Positions 54,748 through 63,837 of a stretch of DNA of 64,000 bases are shown piece after piece. A program made the position numbers and the translations under genes. How positions within the stretch are numbered: the first letter of the stretch is position 1; each line of letters begins with the position of its first letter. Origin of the DNA: Marinomonas sp. THO17 (lineage in GTDB: Bacteria > Pseudomonadota > Gammaproteobacteria > Pseudomonadales > Marinomonadaceae); contig NZ_AP031575.1 in the NCBI RefSeq assembly GCF_040436405.1, forward strand, positions 434,001-498,000, in the 5' to 3' direction. Under the pieces are notes generated by a model that did not search any database, was not told where the DNA came from, and saw only the letters and a program-made list of their open reading frames with translations.

Positions 54748-55253
54748 ATCATGAAGAAAACACAAGCTCGCCAAATGAACAAGCCATACTAGAAGCATCG
54801 GTTGAACACTGCTTTCAGTGTGCTGATGCTTTTTTTGGCCACACATTTCTGCGTGCTTCATGTAATTTAAAACAAAGGGGCAAAGCTGCCGGTACAGCCC
54901 ATTTGCAAAAAAACGAGGTACGCTTTAATGCCTTTATGTATCGACAATCACCAGAAAAGTTTCTTAGCACCGTTGTGCCACATGAGGTGGCTCATATCAT
55001 TGTGTATCAAATATACGGTTCTAATGTTCGTCCTCATGGTAAAGAGTGGCAAGCTGTGATGAGAAAAGTCTTTGGACTCTCACCAGATAGAACCCATGAT
55101 TTTGACGTTCCACCCCCAAAAACGCAATTTTTATACGCCTGTCAGTGTCAGCAGCATGAATTTACCGCCCGTCGCCACAATAAGGTGATGCGAGGAACGG
55201 AATATCGTTGTAAGACTTGCTTACAAAAGCTTAGCTTTGTAAATCAAATCTAA
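54744..55253 (+). CDS. sprT: SprT-family zinc metalloprotease-like protein
   Basis: 169 residues. The active-site motif is VPHEVAHIIVYQIYG (HExxH, near residue 80), followed by a C-terminal zinc ribbon (YACQCQQ...YRCKTCLQK). It is related to the protease domain of SPRTN; in bacteria the function is not settled. The start ATG overlaps the recQ stop (ATGA), so the pair is co-translated, which may point to a role in DNA-protein handling. Confidence 0.88.
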   Translation: MNHEENTSSPNEQAILEASVEHCFQCADAFFGHTFLRASCNLKQRGKAAGTAHLQKNEVRFNAFMYRQSPEKFLSTVVPHEVAHIIVYQIYGSNVRPHGKEWQAVMRKVFGLSPDRTHDFDVPPPKTQFLYACQCQQHEFTARRHNKVMRGTEYRCKTCLQKLSFVNQI

Positions 55254-55375
55254 ATATGATGGTAATTGAAGCCTAAATCATGGAATTTTATGCACAATTT
55301 ACTCTGACGCTGCATTTTTAATGCTATGTGTATGCGCTTATAGTAAAATGCATCTGTTTTGTTTTTAGTGTGTGA

Positions 55376-56215
55376 ATGATGGATCTATCAAATCGTCCCA
55401 AAGAAAAATTAGAGCTGAATAAGCTGCAGAAACGCCTTAGAAGATTGACAGGTCAAGCCATTGCCGATTTCAATATGATTGAAGAAGGCGATAAGGTTAT
55501 GGTGTGTTTATCTGGCGGTAAAGATTCTTATACTATGCTTGAGATTCTACGTAATCTGCAAGCCAGTGCACCGATTGATTTCTCAATCGTTGCAGTCAAT
55601 CTTGATCAAAAACAACCTGGTTTCCCAGAGCATATTTTACCCGCTTATTTGCAAGAAACCGGAGTGGATTTTCATATTTTAGAGCGCGATACCTACAGTA
55701 TTGTTAAAGAAGTGGTGCCAGAGGGTAAAACAACTTGCGGCTTATGTTCACGCTTACGTCGCGGCTCTTTATATGGTTTTGCTGAAGAGATAGGCGCGAC
55801 AAAAATTGCCCTTGGCCACCATCGTGATGACATATTAGAAACCTTATTCTTGAATATGTTTTTTGGTGGCAAACTAAAATCCATGCCCCCCAAATTACTA
55901 AGTGACGACGGCAAACATATTGTTATTCGCCCGCTTGCTTATTGCAAAGAAAAAGACATCGAAGCCTTTGCTGAGTTAAAGAACTTTCCTATCATCCCTT
56001 GTAACTTATGTGGTTCACAGGAAAACTTACAACGACAAGTAGTAAAAGACATGTTGCAAAATTGGGAAAGGGAGCACCCCGGACGTACCGATACTATGTT
56101 TACTGCCATGCAAAATGTTGTACCATCTCACTTAGCCGACACAGAATTATTTAATTTTAAAGAGCTGAAGCAATCTTCTTCAGCTCTTGATCGACTTAAT
56201 ATTATTTCACTATAG
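55376..56215 (+). CDS. ttcA: tRNA 2-thiocytidine biosynthesis protein TtcA
   Basis: 279 residues. It makes 2-thiocytidine at position 32 of some tRNAs, using ATP and an iron-sulfur cluster. PP-loop [12 protein letters not shown] (about 44-55); cluster cysteines in [14 protein letters not shown] and [23 protein letters not shown] likely -10 box (TATAGT) lies about 35 bases upstream. E. coli TtcA is a little longer at the C-terminus (311). Confidence 0.95.
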   Translation: MMDLSNRPKEKLELNKLQKRLRRLTGQAIADFNMIEEGDKVMVCLSGGKDSYTMLEILRNLQASAPIDFSIVAVNLDQKQPGFPEHILPAYLQETGVDFHILERDTYSIVKEVVPEGKTTCGLCSRLRRGSLYGFAEEIGATKIALGHHRDDILETLFLNMFFGGKLKSMPPKLLSDDGKHIVIRPLAYCKEKDIEAFAELKNFPIIPCNLCGSQENLQRQVVKDMLQNWEREHPGRTDTMFTAMQNVVPSHLADTELFNFKELKQSSSALDRLNIISL

Positions 56216-56225
56216 GATTTGCGAA

Positions 56226-56798
56226 ATGAATTTAAACCTTAAAGCCCTTTTCCTAACTCTAGGTCTATTAGGCTCATCCATTGCCACTGCAGCTTCAACA
56301 GCGACCGTTCATTTAACCAATGATACTGTTCAAGGTGATGTGAATTTGGATATGGGTACCTTTGGTCTTGGAGGAGGGGTGTCCTATGATAAGGATGAAA
56401 GCATCACAGCTGGGTATTTGGGCTTCAATGTTCAGGATTCCGAAGGTGCTTCAGGGCCCCTGCAAATTGGCATTGGCGCTCGAGTATACGCTGTTGAGGC
56501 AGACAGAACGGTTGATGACGACGATATCTATACAGCGATAGCGCTTGGCGGTTGGTATCGCTACACACTTCAAGAGGCTAATCGCGTTGCTATCTATGGA
56601 TCTGGTTATTACGCACCTGAGGTGCTGTCATTTACCAACCTAGATCACATGTATACTTATGAGTTCCGACTAGAATACATGACCATGAGAAATGCTCGCG
56701 CTTTTGTACGTTACGGTAATACTGTCATTGTTTTTGATGATAATAGTCGTAAAGAAGCCAATACAGGCTTTGCTGTTGGTGCAGAAGTTGAATTTTAA
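56226..56798 (+). CDS. YfaZ-family outer-membrane protein
   Basis: 190 residues from the ATG at 56226 (AGGA eight bases upstream); the ORF extension to 56187 runs into ttcA. Signal peptide cleavage near SIATA (about residue 23). The rest is alternating beta-strand sequence of a small porin-like barrel (GGVSYDKDESITAGYLGFNV, RAFVRYGNTVIVFDD), ending with a C-terminal Phe (VGAEVEF), which is the outer-membrane insertion signal. No known substrate. Confidence 0.85.
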   Translation: MNLNLKALFLTLGLLGSSIATAASTATVHLTNDTVQGDVNLDMGTFGLGGGVSYDKDESITAGYLGFNVQDSEGASGPLQIGIGARVYAVEADRTVDDDDIYTAIALGGWYRYTLQEANRVAIYGSGYYAPEVLSFTNLDHMYTYEFRLEYMTMRNARAFVRYGNTVIVFDDNSRKEANTGFAVGAEVEF

Positions 56799-56833
56799 TT
56801 CAATGCGATAGTTTGAAGATTAAAAATTGCTGA

Positions 56834-56872
56834 AATATAAAAGGTGGCCAAATGATGGCCACCTTTTATATT
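56834..56872. terminator. Bidirectional terminator between yfaZ and apt
   Basis: Perfect 17-bp stem (56834-56850 and 56856-56872) with a five-base loop AATGA; the outer part is A/T-rich, so it works for both convergent transcripts. Confidence 0.92.
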
Positions 56873-56905
56873 GCCCAGCTTATCGAAAACAAGGCTTAAA
56901 GTTCC

Positions 56906-57448
56906 TTATTCACCATCAAAAGCGCACAAGCTGAACACGGGAACCTGAGTATCACGTAATTTCTGGCTGCCACCTAAATCCGGTAAATCAATAATGGCTG
57001 CCACTTCTTTAATATTGGCACCTTGAGCTGTTAATAACTTGATGGCAGCAAACAGGGTACCACCAGTCGCAATCAAATCGTCAAATAATAGCACTTGATC
57101 ACCAGAATTAACCGAGCCTTGTTGAATCTCCAACTCAGCTTCGCCGTATTCCAATGCGTACTTTTGAGAAATGGTCTTGCCTGGTAATTTGCCTTTTTTA
57201 CGAACCAGAATAAGAGGCTTTTGTAACTCATAAGCTAACACAGCAGCAATTAAGAAGCCGCGAGCATCAATGCAAGCTATGTGAGTAATATCGGAATCGA
57301 TGTAGCGATGAATATACGCATCCACAACCATTCTCATGCCTTTGGGATCACTGAAAATAGGGGTGATATCACGAAAACTAATACCTTCCTTTGGCCAGTC
57401 TTCTACGGTTCGAATGAGAGATTTAACGTAAAAATCATCGTAAAGCAT
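56906..57448 (-). CDS. apt: Adenine phosphoribosyltransferase
   Basis: 180 residues from the ATG at 57446-57448; a TTG at 57475 overlapping the fnr stop would add nine residues. E. coli Apt has 183 and aligns from the ATG. It salvages adenine with PRPP to AMP. PRPP motif VLLFDDLIATGGTL, FRDITPIF near the start, and DARGFLIAA. It is the third gene of hemN-fnr-apt and overlaps or nearly touches fnr. Start uncertain, identity sure. Confidence 0.93.
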   Translation of the reverse strand: MLYDDFYVKSLIRTVEDWPKEGISFRDITPIFSDPKGMRMVVDAYIHRYIDSDITHIACIDARGFLIAAVLAYELQKPLILVRKKGKLPGKTISQKYALEYGEAELEIQQGSVNSGDQVLLFDDLIATGGTLFAAIKLLTAQGANIKEVAAIIDLPDLGGSQKLRDTQVPVFSLCAFDGE

Positions 57449-57471
57449 CTCGAAAATTGCCTCTGTATTAT

Positions 57472-58233
57472 TCAAAAGTGTGCAATTTTATCACAATCAG
57501 GCGCTACGCCAATGAGTTTTTGCATCTCTTCAAAATTCACGATTTGTATTTCCTTACCATCAACATGAATCAGTTCATTTTTCTGAAAGCGAGTAATGAC
57601 GCGACTCACTGTCTCAACTGCTAAGCCAAGATAATTACCCATCTCGCCTCGAGACATTGATAAGCGAAATGCTGAAGCAGAATAGCCACGTTTTTTAAAC
57701 CTATTAGACAGATTTAATAGAAAAGAGGCGACTTTTTCATCGGCATTTTTTTTGCCTAATAACACCATCATCTGCTGATCATCTGAGATTTTTCGGCTCA
57801 TCAAACGAAAAATTTGGTGCTTCAATGAAGGAATTTGATTGGATAAATCTTCAAGATGGGCAAACGGAATTTCGCATACGGTCGTTGTTTCTAATGCTTT
57901 AGCAGAAACAGGGTAACTGTTTGAATCAATACCACTTAACCCCAATAGCTCACTGGGGCAGTAAAAACCAGTAATCTGTTCTTCACCAAAAGAAGTAATT
58001 TTGTAGGTTTTTAATGTGCCTGAACGAACGGCAAAGAGTGAACCAAAAGCATCTCCCTGACGGAATAAAAATTCACCTTTTTTAAGCGGACGCTTACGTT
58101 CAATAATTTGATCAAGTCGGTTAATGTCTTCATCAGCTAATGCAATAGGAAGGCATAATGCGTTTAGACTGCAATTCTGACACTGTGAAGTAAGTTTACT
58201 GCTGAATCTAGGCTGAGCGTGTGTAATAGCCAT
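57472..58233 (-). CDS. fnr: Oxygen-sensing regulator Fnr/Anr
   Basis: 253 residues. It carries a 4Fe-4S cluster on C18, C21, C27 (CQNCSLNALC) and C120 (TVCEIPFA), the same spacing as E. coli FNR. A cNMP-like beta-roll, dimer helix and HTH (MGNYLGLAVETVSRVITRFQ with the E-x-x-S-R recognition residues) follow. It controls the switch to low-oxygen metabolism at TTGAT-N4-ATCAA sites. It lies 23 bases after hemN. An ANR-type box upstream of hemN suggests autoregulation. Confidence 0.96.
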   Translation of the reverse strand: MAITHAQPRFSSKLTSQCQNCSLNALCLPIALADEDINRLDQIIERKRPLKKGEFLFRQGDAFGSLFAVRSGTLKTYKITSFGEEQITGFYCPSELLGLSGIDSNSYPVSAKALETTTVCEIPFAHLEDLSNQIPSLKHQIFRLMSRKISDDQQMMVLLGKKNADEKVASFLLNLSNRFKKRGYSASAFRLSMSRGEMGNYLGLAVETVSRVITRFQKNELIHVDGKEIQIVNFEEMQKLIGVAPDCDKIAHF

Positions 58234-58256
58234 AGTGAGTTCTCCCTGATAGAAAT

Positions 58257-59627
58257 CTAGATAACTTTTGAATACTGTATTGCACTATTAAGATGTTTAT
58301 CGAACACCATACAAACGCAACGTATTAGCAATCTGCCTCGTTCGGTTACTCTTATCCCATTTCTGCCTTGAGATGAAAAGTATTGCACCATATTATCTGC
58401 GAGAATTGGCTCCAATCTTGCCAGCTCATCAGAGAAATATTCGACAAATTTAATCTTATGTTTTTTCTCAATAAAATCAAAACTCAGTTGAAATTGGGAC
58501 AATAAGGTCATAATAACATCATGACGAATACGATCGTCATTATTACTGATATATCCTTTTGCAATGGCTAGCTGTCCGTTTTCGATACTTTCTTTGTAGG
58601 CATTCAATTCCAATAGGTTTTGCATGTAAACCCCATTGATGTTGCTAATCCCAGAAACACCGAAGGCGAGTAAATCTGTGCCAGAATGTGTGGTGTAGCC
58701 TTGGAAATTACGATGTAACAACCCCGCATCACGAGCTTTGGTCAGTGCATCTTGCGGTTTGGCAAAATGATCCATACCTATGTATTCATAACCTGAGTCC
58801 AGCAAATAATTAATGCTCATCTTGAGTATAGCCAGTTTTTCTTTGGCAGGAGGCAAGTGTTCTTCTGGCAAACGTTTTTGTGAACGAAAACGGTTAGGTA
58901 AATGTGCATAGTTAAATAAGGATATTCGGTCAGGCGATAACCTAATTACATCGTCTAATGTTTTCTTAAAACCAGACACGGACTGAAAAGGCAAACCATA
59001 AATAAGATCAAAATTAATAGATTGAATACCCAGTTCACGGGCGTTATTAACTAACGCCTTGACCAAATCATAGGACTGGACGCGGTGAATACTTTGCTGA
59101 ACCTTAGGGTCAAAATCTTGCACGCCTAGGCTAATTCTATTAATGCCAAGTGAAACTAATTCTGCAAGCTTATCCTCATCAATTTCTCTAGGGTCAATTT
59201 CAATACTAAAGTCCTGACGCCCATCTTGCTGCAAATTAAAATTATCGTGCAGATGAGCAAACAAGATACGAAAATGTTGAGTATTCAAAAAAGTGGGGGT
59301 GCCGCCCCCAAAATGTAATTGTGTCACCTCACGACGATTGTCTAGCATCAGACTTCTCAAACGCATTTCTTCGCCCAACAGCTCAACATAATCAGAGCCT
59401 TTATCATATTGCTTGGTGACTATTTTATTACAAGCACAGTAGTAGCAAAGGTTCGCACAAAAAGGGATGTGGAAATACAAGCTCAATGGCGCACGCGATG
59501 GCGCCATCATATTGGTAATTAAAGCGACTTTATCAATATTCACATCAAATTGCGGCGCGGTAGGATATGAAGTGTATCGTGGCCCTGAAAGGTCATACTT
59601 GGCGATTAGAGCATCATCCCAAATCAT
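58257..59627 (-). CDS. hemN: Oxygen-independent coproporphyrinogen III oxidase
   Basis: 456 residues. Radical-SAM enzyme that forms protoporphyrinogen without oxygen in haem synthesis. The cluster-binding cysteines are C57, C61 and C64 in FCANLCYYCAC; GGGTPTFL and the HemN C-terminal domain follow. The length equals E. coli HemN (457). It is the first gene of hemN-fnr-apt, behind an ANR-type box at 59686-59699. Confidence 0.97.
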   Translation of the reverse strand: MIWDDALIAKYDLSGPRYTSYPTAPQFDVNIDKVALITNMMAPSRAPLSLYFHIPFCANLCYYCACNKIVTKQYDKGSDYVELLGEEMRLRSLMLDNRREVTQLHFGGGTPTFLNTQHFRILFAHLHDNFNLQQDGRQDFSIEIDPREIDEDKLAELVSLGINRISLGVQDFDPKVQQSIHRVQSYDLVKALVNNARELGIQSINFDLIYGLPFQSVSGFKKTLDDVIRLSPDRISLFNYAHLPNRFRSQKRLPEEHLPPAKEKLAILKMSINYLLDSGYEYIGMDHFAKPQDALTKARDAGLLHRNFQGYTTHSGTDLLAFGVSGISNINGVYMQNLLELNAYKESIENGQLAIAKGYISNNDDRIRHDVIMTLLSQFQLSFDFIEKKHKIKFVEYFSDELARLEPILADNMVQYFSSQGRNGIRVTERGRLLIRCVCMVFDKHLNSAIQYSKVI

Positions 59628-59685
59628 TACTTGCTCCTATTAAAATTTCTAATAGGAAGTGTACTCTTTGCCCAACGTCCGTTAG

Positions 59686-59699
59686 CTGACCTAGATCAA
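59686..59699 (-). promoter_or_regulatory. ANR/FNR box upstream of hemN
   Basis: Minus-strand TTGAT-CTAG-GTCAG, nine of ten conserved bases of the TTGAT-N4-GTCAA form. It lies about 60-72 bases upstream of the hemN ATG, fitting an activator site near -40 of the transcript. Confidence 0.65.
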
Positions 59700-59754
59700 T
59701 AAATTTAGACCCAAGTGAATTAAATCCCTATAATTGAAGCTTTTGCGGCATTCT

Positions 59755-60342
59755 ATGACAAGCAGACTTGTATTAACCCATGGTGCTGGGGCAGGCCATC
59801 AAAGCGATTTTCTCACACAATTAAGAATGGAGTTAAATGCGCATCAGACCTGTTCCGTTGAACCTATAACCTTTGACTATATGAAAATCCAAGAAAGCAA
59901 CGGGAAAAAACGGCCACCGCCTAGATTTCCTACCTTGGTTACTGAGTTAGAGGCACATATTAAAAATACTAGCGATTGTGTGCTGGCAGGAAAGTCCATG
60001 GGGAGCAGGGTGGCAACACAGCTTACTGAATTGCCAAATATTAAAGGAGTTGTTTGTTACGGCTTTCCTTTTTACCCACAAGGCAAACCGGAGAAAAATC
60101 GTTTATCCTTTTTAGAAAATCTAGCCAAGCCTTGTCTAATCATCCAAGGCACGCGGGATGGACTTGGAAATTTTGATTGGGTGAATCAGCAAACGCTTAA
60201 TAGCAAGATTCAAATGCATTGGATCGAAGGTGCTGACCATGACTTTAAATTGTTAAAAAAATATCAGCGAAGCCAACAAGATGTCATTGCCGAATTGGCT
60301 AAAGTAACACTTGCATGGCTAAAGCAAATAGCGAAACAGTAA
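59755..60342 (+). CDS. Alpha/beta hydrolase, KANL3/Tex30-like
   Basis: 195 residues from the ATG at 59755; an upstream TTG at 59734 adds seven. Oxyanion start LVLTHGAGAGHQSDF, nucleophile Ser in LAGKSMGSRVA, the acid in IQGTRDGLG and the His in EGADHDFKLLK complete a catalytic triad. Members are small hydrolases of unknown substrate in many proteobacteria. It precedes a TusA-like gene by 20 bases, perhaps one transcript. Confidence 0.85.
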   Translation: MTSRLVLTHGAGAGHQSDFLTQLRMELNAHQTCSVEPITFDYMKIQESNGKKRPPPRFPTLVTELEAHIKNTSDCVLAGKSMGSRVATQLTELPNIKGVVCYGFPFYPQGKPEKNRLSFLENLAKPCLIIQGTRDGLGNFDWVNQQTLNSKIQMHWIEGADHDFKLLKKYQRSQQDVIAELAKVTLAWLKQIAKQ

Positions 60343-60362
60343 TTAATTAAAAGAGGTTTTGA

Positions 60363-60596
60363 ATGGAACACCAAGCTGAGCTTGATGCGAGTGGTCTTCT
60401 TTGCCCTGAACCCGTCATGATGTTACATGGGGAGATGCGAAAAATAGCGGCAAACGAAGTATTAAAGGTCATAGCAACGGACCCATCCACCACACGAGAT
60501 ATTCCAAAGTTCTGCCAATTTTTAGGCCATAAACTGGTTCAACAAGAAGAACACGAGAACATCTATTATTATTGGATCGAAAAAAAGGGGGCTTAA
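60363..60596 (+). CDS. TusA/SirA-like sulfur-carrier protein
   Basis: 77 residues, the TusA fold. The sulfur-carrying Cys is in [13 protein letters not shown] (about residue 16), with [21 protein letters not shown] following. TusA moves persulfide sulfur from cysteine desulfurase to tRNA thiolation and other pathways. AAAAGAGG precedes the ATG. Several TusA paralogues exist per genome, so the exact role is open. Confidence 0.9.
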   Translation: MEHQAELDASGLLCPEPVMMLHGEMRKIAANEVLKVIATDPSTTRDIPKFCQFLGHKLVQQEEHENIYYYWIEKKGA

Positions 60597-60602
60597 CGCC
60601 CC
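60581..60602 (-). terminator. Hairpin terminator for the CBS-domain gene
   Basis: Stem GGGGC/GCCCC (60588-60592 and 60598-60602) with a TTAAC loop; on the minus strand a T run follows. It overlaps the end of the TusA-like gene. Confidence 0.5.
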
Positions 60603-60628
60603 TATTTCAAGTGCTCATGCGCAACCCA

Positions 60629-61219
60629 TTAGGCCACTCTGAGTTTTTGATTAGTCTTATCGCCTTGTACAGCAATTTTATAGATTTGTTGAAAGTTAGA
60701 GAATGATACGTCGATATCCAAGCGCAATTCTCTTGCCACATCATTTGAAGACACTAAGCCTCGAATGGATTTGGTGTCCTCGTCAATAACCAATAAGTGT
60801 TGATACTGATTGTTACGTTGACTAAACAACAAGGATTCAATATCTGAGTTCGCCAATGATTTATATGATAAAGCCAGTAAGTTTTCCTTTGGGCGCATTA
60901 AATCGGCAACCAATAATTCCGAGCGCTGGTAACCATCTGCTACTTGCTTAATGAAAATATCCTCAGAAAGATCTTCCAGACTGATCACTCCGATAAAATG
61001 ATTGCCAGCGTCGACTACCAACTTCATACGCACATGCTCTTTACGCATTAATTTTACCAGTTCGTCTGCTCTTACATTAGATTCAATCACTCTTGGTCCA
61101 CCCGTTTTAAAATCCGTAAATACGGTTAGAGCGGGTGAATAGAGATTGGTATTATCAGCCATTACGGGCCAAGTTAGTTCGTTTACGTCTTTTGTAGATA
61201 CATAAGTTAGCGTTTTCAT
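60629..61219 (-). CDS. CBS-domain pair protein
   Basis: 196 residues from the ATG at 61217-61219 (GAGGA eight bases upstream); an in-frame ATG at 61223-61225 is too close to it. Two CBS motifs (ESNVRADELVKLMRKEHVRMKLVV and ALSYKSLANSDIESLLFSQRNN) form one adenosine-nucleotide-binding module. There is no catalytic domain, so it is a stand-alone sensor. It follows a small secreted-protein gene on the same strand after 36 bases. Confidence 0.85.
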   Translation of the reverse strand: MKTLTYVSTKDVNELTWPVMADNTNLYSPALTVFTDFKTGGPRVIESNVRADELVKLMRKEHVRMKLVVDAGNHFIGVISLEDLSEDIFIKQVADGYQRSELLVADLMRPKENLLALSYKSLANSDIESLLFSQRNNQYQHLLVIDEDTKSIRGLVSSNDVARELRLDIDVSFSNFQQIYKIAVQGDKTNQKLRVA

Positions 61220-61255
61220 AGCCATGTTCCTCGATACAATAAAAATAAAAAACAA

Positions 61256-61564
61256 TTAGATGAGGTTATGACTAGGCGGCGCTCTGGCTTCGGTTAGGGT
61301 TAAGTAGGGGCGGGGGGTAAAATCCTGCAGGCTATTGTAGAGATTGAATTTTCTAACAAATGTTAACGGCAAGAAACTTTGATTTTGACCTATATCTTTG
61401 TCAGAGCTTATTTCCTGATCGGCGACACTGGTCTCGGTAAAAGCTTGTTCTATAGCAGGTTCTATCCAACGCAATTGACTCACTTCATTGGCATTAGCGC
61501 GCTGAGACACTGTCAATAATGACGACAGCAAAACGGCCAATATGATGAGTAATTGTGTTTTCAT
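61256..61564 (-). CDS. Small secreted protein, unknown function
   Basis: 102 residues with a clear signal peptide (cleavage near ANA, residue 25). The mature part of about 75 residues has no Cys and no recognisable domain. It may share a transcript with the CBS-domain gene downstream. Its start lies about 130 bases from the ANR-like box that it shares with adhP. Confidence 0.6.
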   Translation of the reverse strand: MKTQLLIILAVLLSSLLTVSQRANANEVSQLRWIEPAIEQAFTETSVADQEISSDKDIGQNQSFLPLTFVRKFNLYNSLQDFTPRPYLTLTEARAPPSHNLI

Positions 61565-61692
61565 TTCACACCTACAAAAATAACAACACCTTCAATATAT
61601 GCCTGTTAAACAAAAAAGCACAGTATTTTTGTAAAGATGCCCAAAATTTGCACTCTGTGCATGATTTAAGCCCATGAAAATCTGATCATATA

Positions 61693-61706
61693 TTGATCTA
61701 TGTCGC
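61693..61706 (+). promoter_or_regulatory. Possible ANR/FNR-type site upstream of adhP
   Basis: TTGAT-CTAT-GTCGC lies about 60 bases before the adhP start; the first half-site is perfect, the second has two mismatches. AdhP-type dehydrogenases are often induced at low oxygen. Confidence 0.4.
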
Positions 61707-61767
61707 GTCTATTGTCTTTTTAATTGCCTACAATTTTAACGGTCGATATCACTTTTAGGAGAAGATG

Positions 61768-62784
61768 ATGAAAGCGGCAGTTGCAAATCAATTTGGTGAC
61801 AACTTAAACATCGAGACATTAGCCAAACCCGAAATTCAAGACCATCAAGTACTGGTCAAAATTCATGCCTGTGGGGTTTGCCACACAGACCTTCATGCTT
61901 GTCATGGGGATTGGCCCGTTAAGCCAACACTGCCTTTGATTCCGGGACACGAAGGCGTTGGTGAAATAGTGGAACTAGGTGCCAGCGTTAAACATCTTAG
62001 TATAGGTGATCGTGTTGGTATCCCTTGGCTCTATAGTGCTTGTGGTCACTGTGAATACTGCTTGGCAGGAGATGAAAATCTTTGTTTGTCACAGCAAAAT
62101 GCGGGCTATTCTGTGGCAGGCAGTTATGCCGAGTTCTGCGCGGCTCATGCCGATTATATTGTAAAGATTCCTGACGGTTTGAGTTATCTTGAAGCCGCGC
62201 CTTTATTCTGTGCTGGAGTAACCACTTATAAGGCATTGAAAGTGTCCGAAGCCAAGCCTGGGGACTGGGTTGCCATATTCGGTATTGGCGGCTTAGGGCA
62301 CTTAGCGATTCAATACGCCGTTGCTATGGGATTTAGGGTAGTGGCCGTCGACACAGGAGATGCCAAACGACAATTGGCGGAAAAACTGGGTGCGGAAGCA
62401 TTTTATGATTTCAACATCGACAATGTAGTAGCTGAAATTAATGAATTAACAGCTGGTGTTCATGGCAGTATTTGCACCGCCGTGAGCAAAGTTGGCTTTA
62501 GACAAAGTTACGATGTGGTAAGGCGTGGGGGCAAGTGCGTTCTAGTAGGATTGCCACCAGAGGAAATGCCATTACCCATATTCAATACTGTTCTCAATGG
62601 CGTCAGTGTGGTTGGCTCTATTGTCGGCACCCGCAAAGATCTTGAAGAATGTCTTGATTTTGCCGCCCGAGGTAAGGTTAAAGCCATCATAGAAGAAAAG
62701 CGTTTGGAAGACATTAATGACATCTTTGCTGATATGGAAAAAGGCGAAATCACAGGCCGTATTGTCATGGGCATAAGCTCTTAA
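61768..62784 (+). CDS. adhP: Zinc-dependent alcohol dehydrogenase AdhP
   Basis: 338 residues from the second ATG at 61768 (AGGAG at six-base spacing; the first ATG at 61765 is too near). It interconverts ethanol and acetaldehyde with NAD. Catalytic zinc ligands: Cys in CGVCHTDLH and His in PGHEGVGEI; structural zinc: [18 protein letters not shown] motif GIGGLGHLA. Very close to E. coli AdhP. Ends before a terminator. Confidence 0.95.
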   Translation: MKAAVANQFGDNLNIETLAKPEIQDHQVLVKIHACGVCHTDLHACHGDWPVKPTLPLIPGHEGVGEIVELGASVKHLSIGDRVGIPWLYSACGHCEYCLAGDENLCLSQQNAGYSVAGSYAEFCAAHADYIVKIPDGLSYLEAAPLFCAGVTTYKALKVSEAKPGDWVAIFGIGGLGHLAIQYAVAMGFRVVAVDTGDAKRQLAEKLGAEAFYDFNIDNVVAEINELTAGVHGSICTAVSKVGFRQSYDVVRRGGKCVLVGLPPEEMPLPIFNTVLNGVSVVGSIVGTRKDLEECLDFAARGKVKAIIEEKRLEDINDIFADMEKGEITGRIVMGISS

Positions 62785-62804
62785 CTTCTTAGCATCAATC
62801 CTCA

Positions 62805-62836
62805 TTGAGTGCGCAAAGGCAGGCGCACTCAACTTT
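62805..62836 (+). terminator. Terminator of adhP
   Basis: 10-bp stem TTGAGTGCGC/GCGCACTCAA (62805-62814 and 62823-62832), then CTTTT. Confidence 0.75.
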
Positions 62837-63089
62837 TCACATCATTCAATTTTTCACATCACTAACTTTGCCTTACTCAATTCCAGTAAACATTTTTGCC
62901 GTCTATTTCGAGCATTATTGGAAAAATACGTCAATACTATGCATTTAGCACTCATGTTCTGTATCAGTTTGTATTAGAATAAGGGCGTTTTTTCGAAGTC
63001 ATTACTCAGTGTTGCGTAATTCTGCCATCCTATGAGTCGACTTGAAACAAATTATCCAACCGCGTATTGATTGATAAAGGAGCTCAATA
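62833..63089. other. Intergenic region before sdhC, no gene seen
   Basis: Together with the adhP terminator this makes a 305-base gap. It contains a short direct repeat (TTTTCACATCA twice near 62835 and 62852) but no ORF, tRNA or clear dyad. The sdhC promoter must lie here. Confidence 0.5.
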
Positions 63090-63470
63090 ATGAGCAAAAC
63101 TCGACCGGTCAACTTAGATATAAAGACCATACGTCTGCCCATTACGGCAATAGCCTCTATTTTGCATCGTATCTCAGCTGTCATCATTTGGGTGGGCTTG
63201 GGTATGGCCTTGGCTGCTGGCTATTTCTCTCTACAATCAAATGACAATTTTGATGCTGTCTTTGGGTTTATTACTGAAAACTTTATTGGTCAGTTTATTG
63301 TATGGGGTCTGTTGACGGCGTTTGGCTACTACATAGTGGCAACGCTGAAGCACATTATTCAAGACTTTGGTCATTTTGAAGAGCTTGAAAGTGGTCTAAT
63401 GATTGCCAGAGTTGCAATCGGCCTAGGTATTCTATTAAGCATTTTTTCAGGAGTTTGGGTATGGCTATAA
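63090..63470 (+). CDS. sdhC: Succinate dehydrogenase cytochrome b556 subunit SdhC
   Basis: 126 residues with three membrane helices. The quinone-site Ser/Arg are in SILHRISAV (about 23-27), and the haem-ligand His is H88 in LKHIIQDFGH. It anchors SdhAB in the inner membrane and passes electrons to ubiquinone. GGAG precedes the ATG. sdhD overlaps by ten bases. sdhA and sdhB do not follow. Confidence 0.92.
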   Translation: MSKTRPVNLDIKTIRLPITAIASILHRISAVIIWVGLGMALAAGYFSLQSNDNFDAVFGFITENFIGQFIVWGLLTAFGYYIVATLKHIIQDFGHFEELESGLMIARVAIGLGILLSIFSGVWVWL

Positions 63471-63805
63471 GTGCTGCGGACAAAGCAAGAAGCGGAACAA
63501 AAGAATGGCTTTTTCAGCGCATAGCGAATGCTTTGATCTGTATTTGGGCTATTGTGACTGTCATTTTATTAATCGATCATCAGCCAGCTAGCTTGGCGGA
63601 TTTGTCGGCCTTACTTGCACCTATGTGGTTTAAAGTCTTTTCAAGTCTAGTTTTGATTATGGCGGCATTTAACTCTGTATTAGCAGGATGGCAAATCAGT
63701 ACGGATTACGTTAAAGGCATTTTGATTAATTTGCTTTTTAATTTATTGGTTCGTTTAATCAGCCTAGTTTATCTTGTAGCGGGTTTATATATGCTCTGGA
63801 GCTAG
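63461..63805 (+). CDS. sdhD: Succinate dehydrogenase membrane anchor SdhD, haem-ligand His replaced
   Basis: 114 residues from the ATG at 63461 (GGAG at seven bases); the ORF extension to 63455 is not needed. Three membrane helices. An ungapped alignment of KVF-to-TDY with E. coli SdhD puts Asn71 where the axial haem ligand His71 lies; the neighbouring WQxxTDY quinone-site segment is kept. A strong terminator follows instead of sdhA. The gene is intact, so it may still serve with sdhAB located elsewhere. Confidence 0.9.
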   Translation: MAISAADKARSGTKEWLFQRIANALICIWAIVTVILLIDHQPASLADLSALLAPMWFKVFSSLVLIMAAFNSVLAGWQISTDYVKGILINLLFNLLVRLISLVYLVAGLYMLWS

Positions 63806-63837
63806 CAGATAGCTGGCTTTATATAAATATACCTTTA

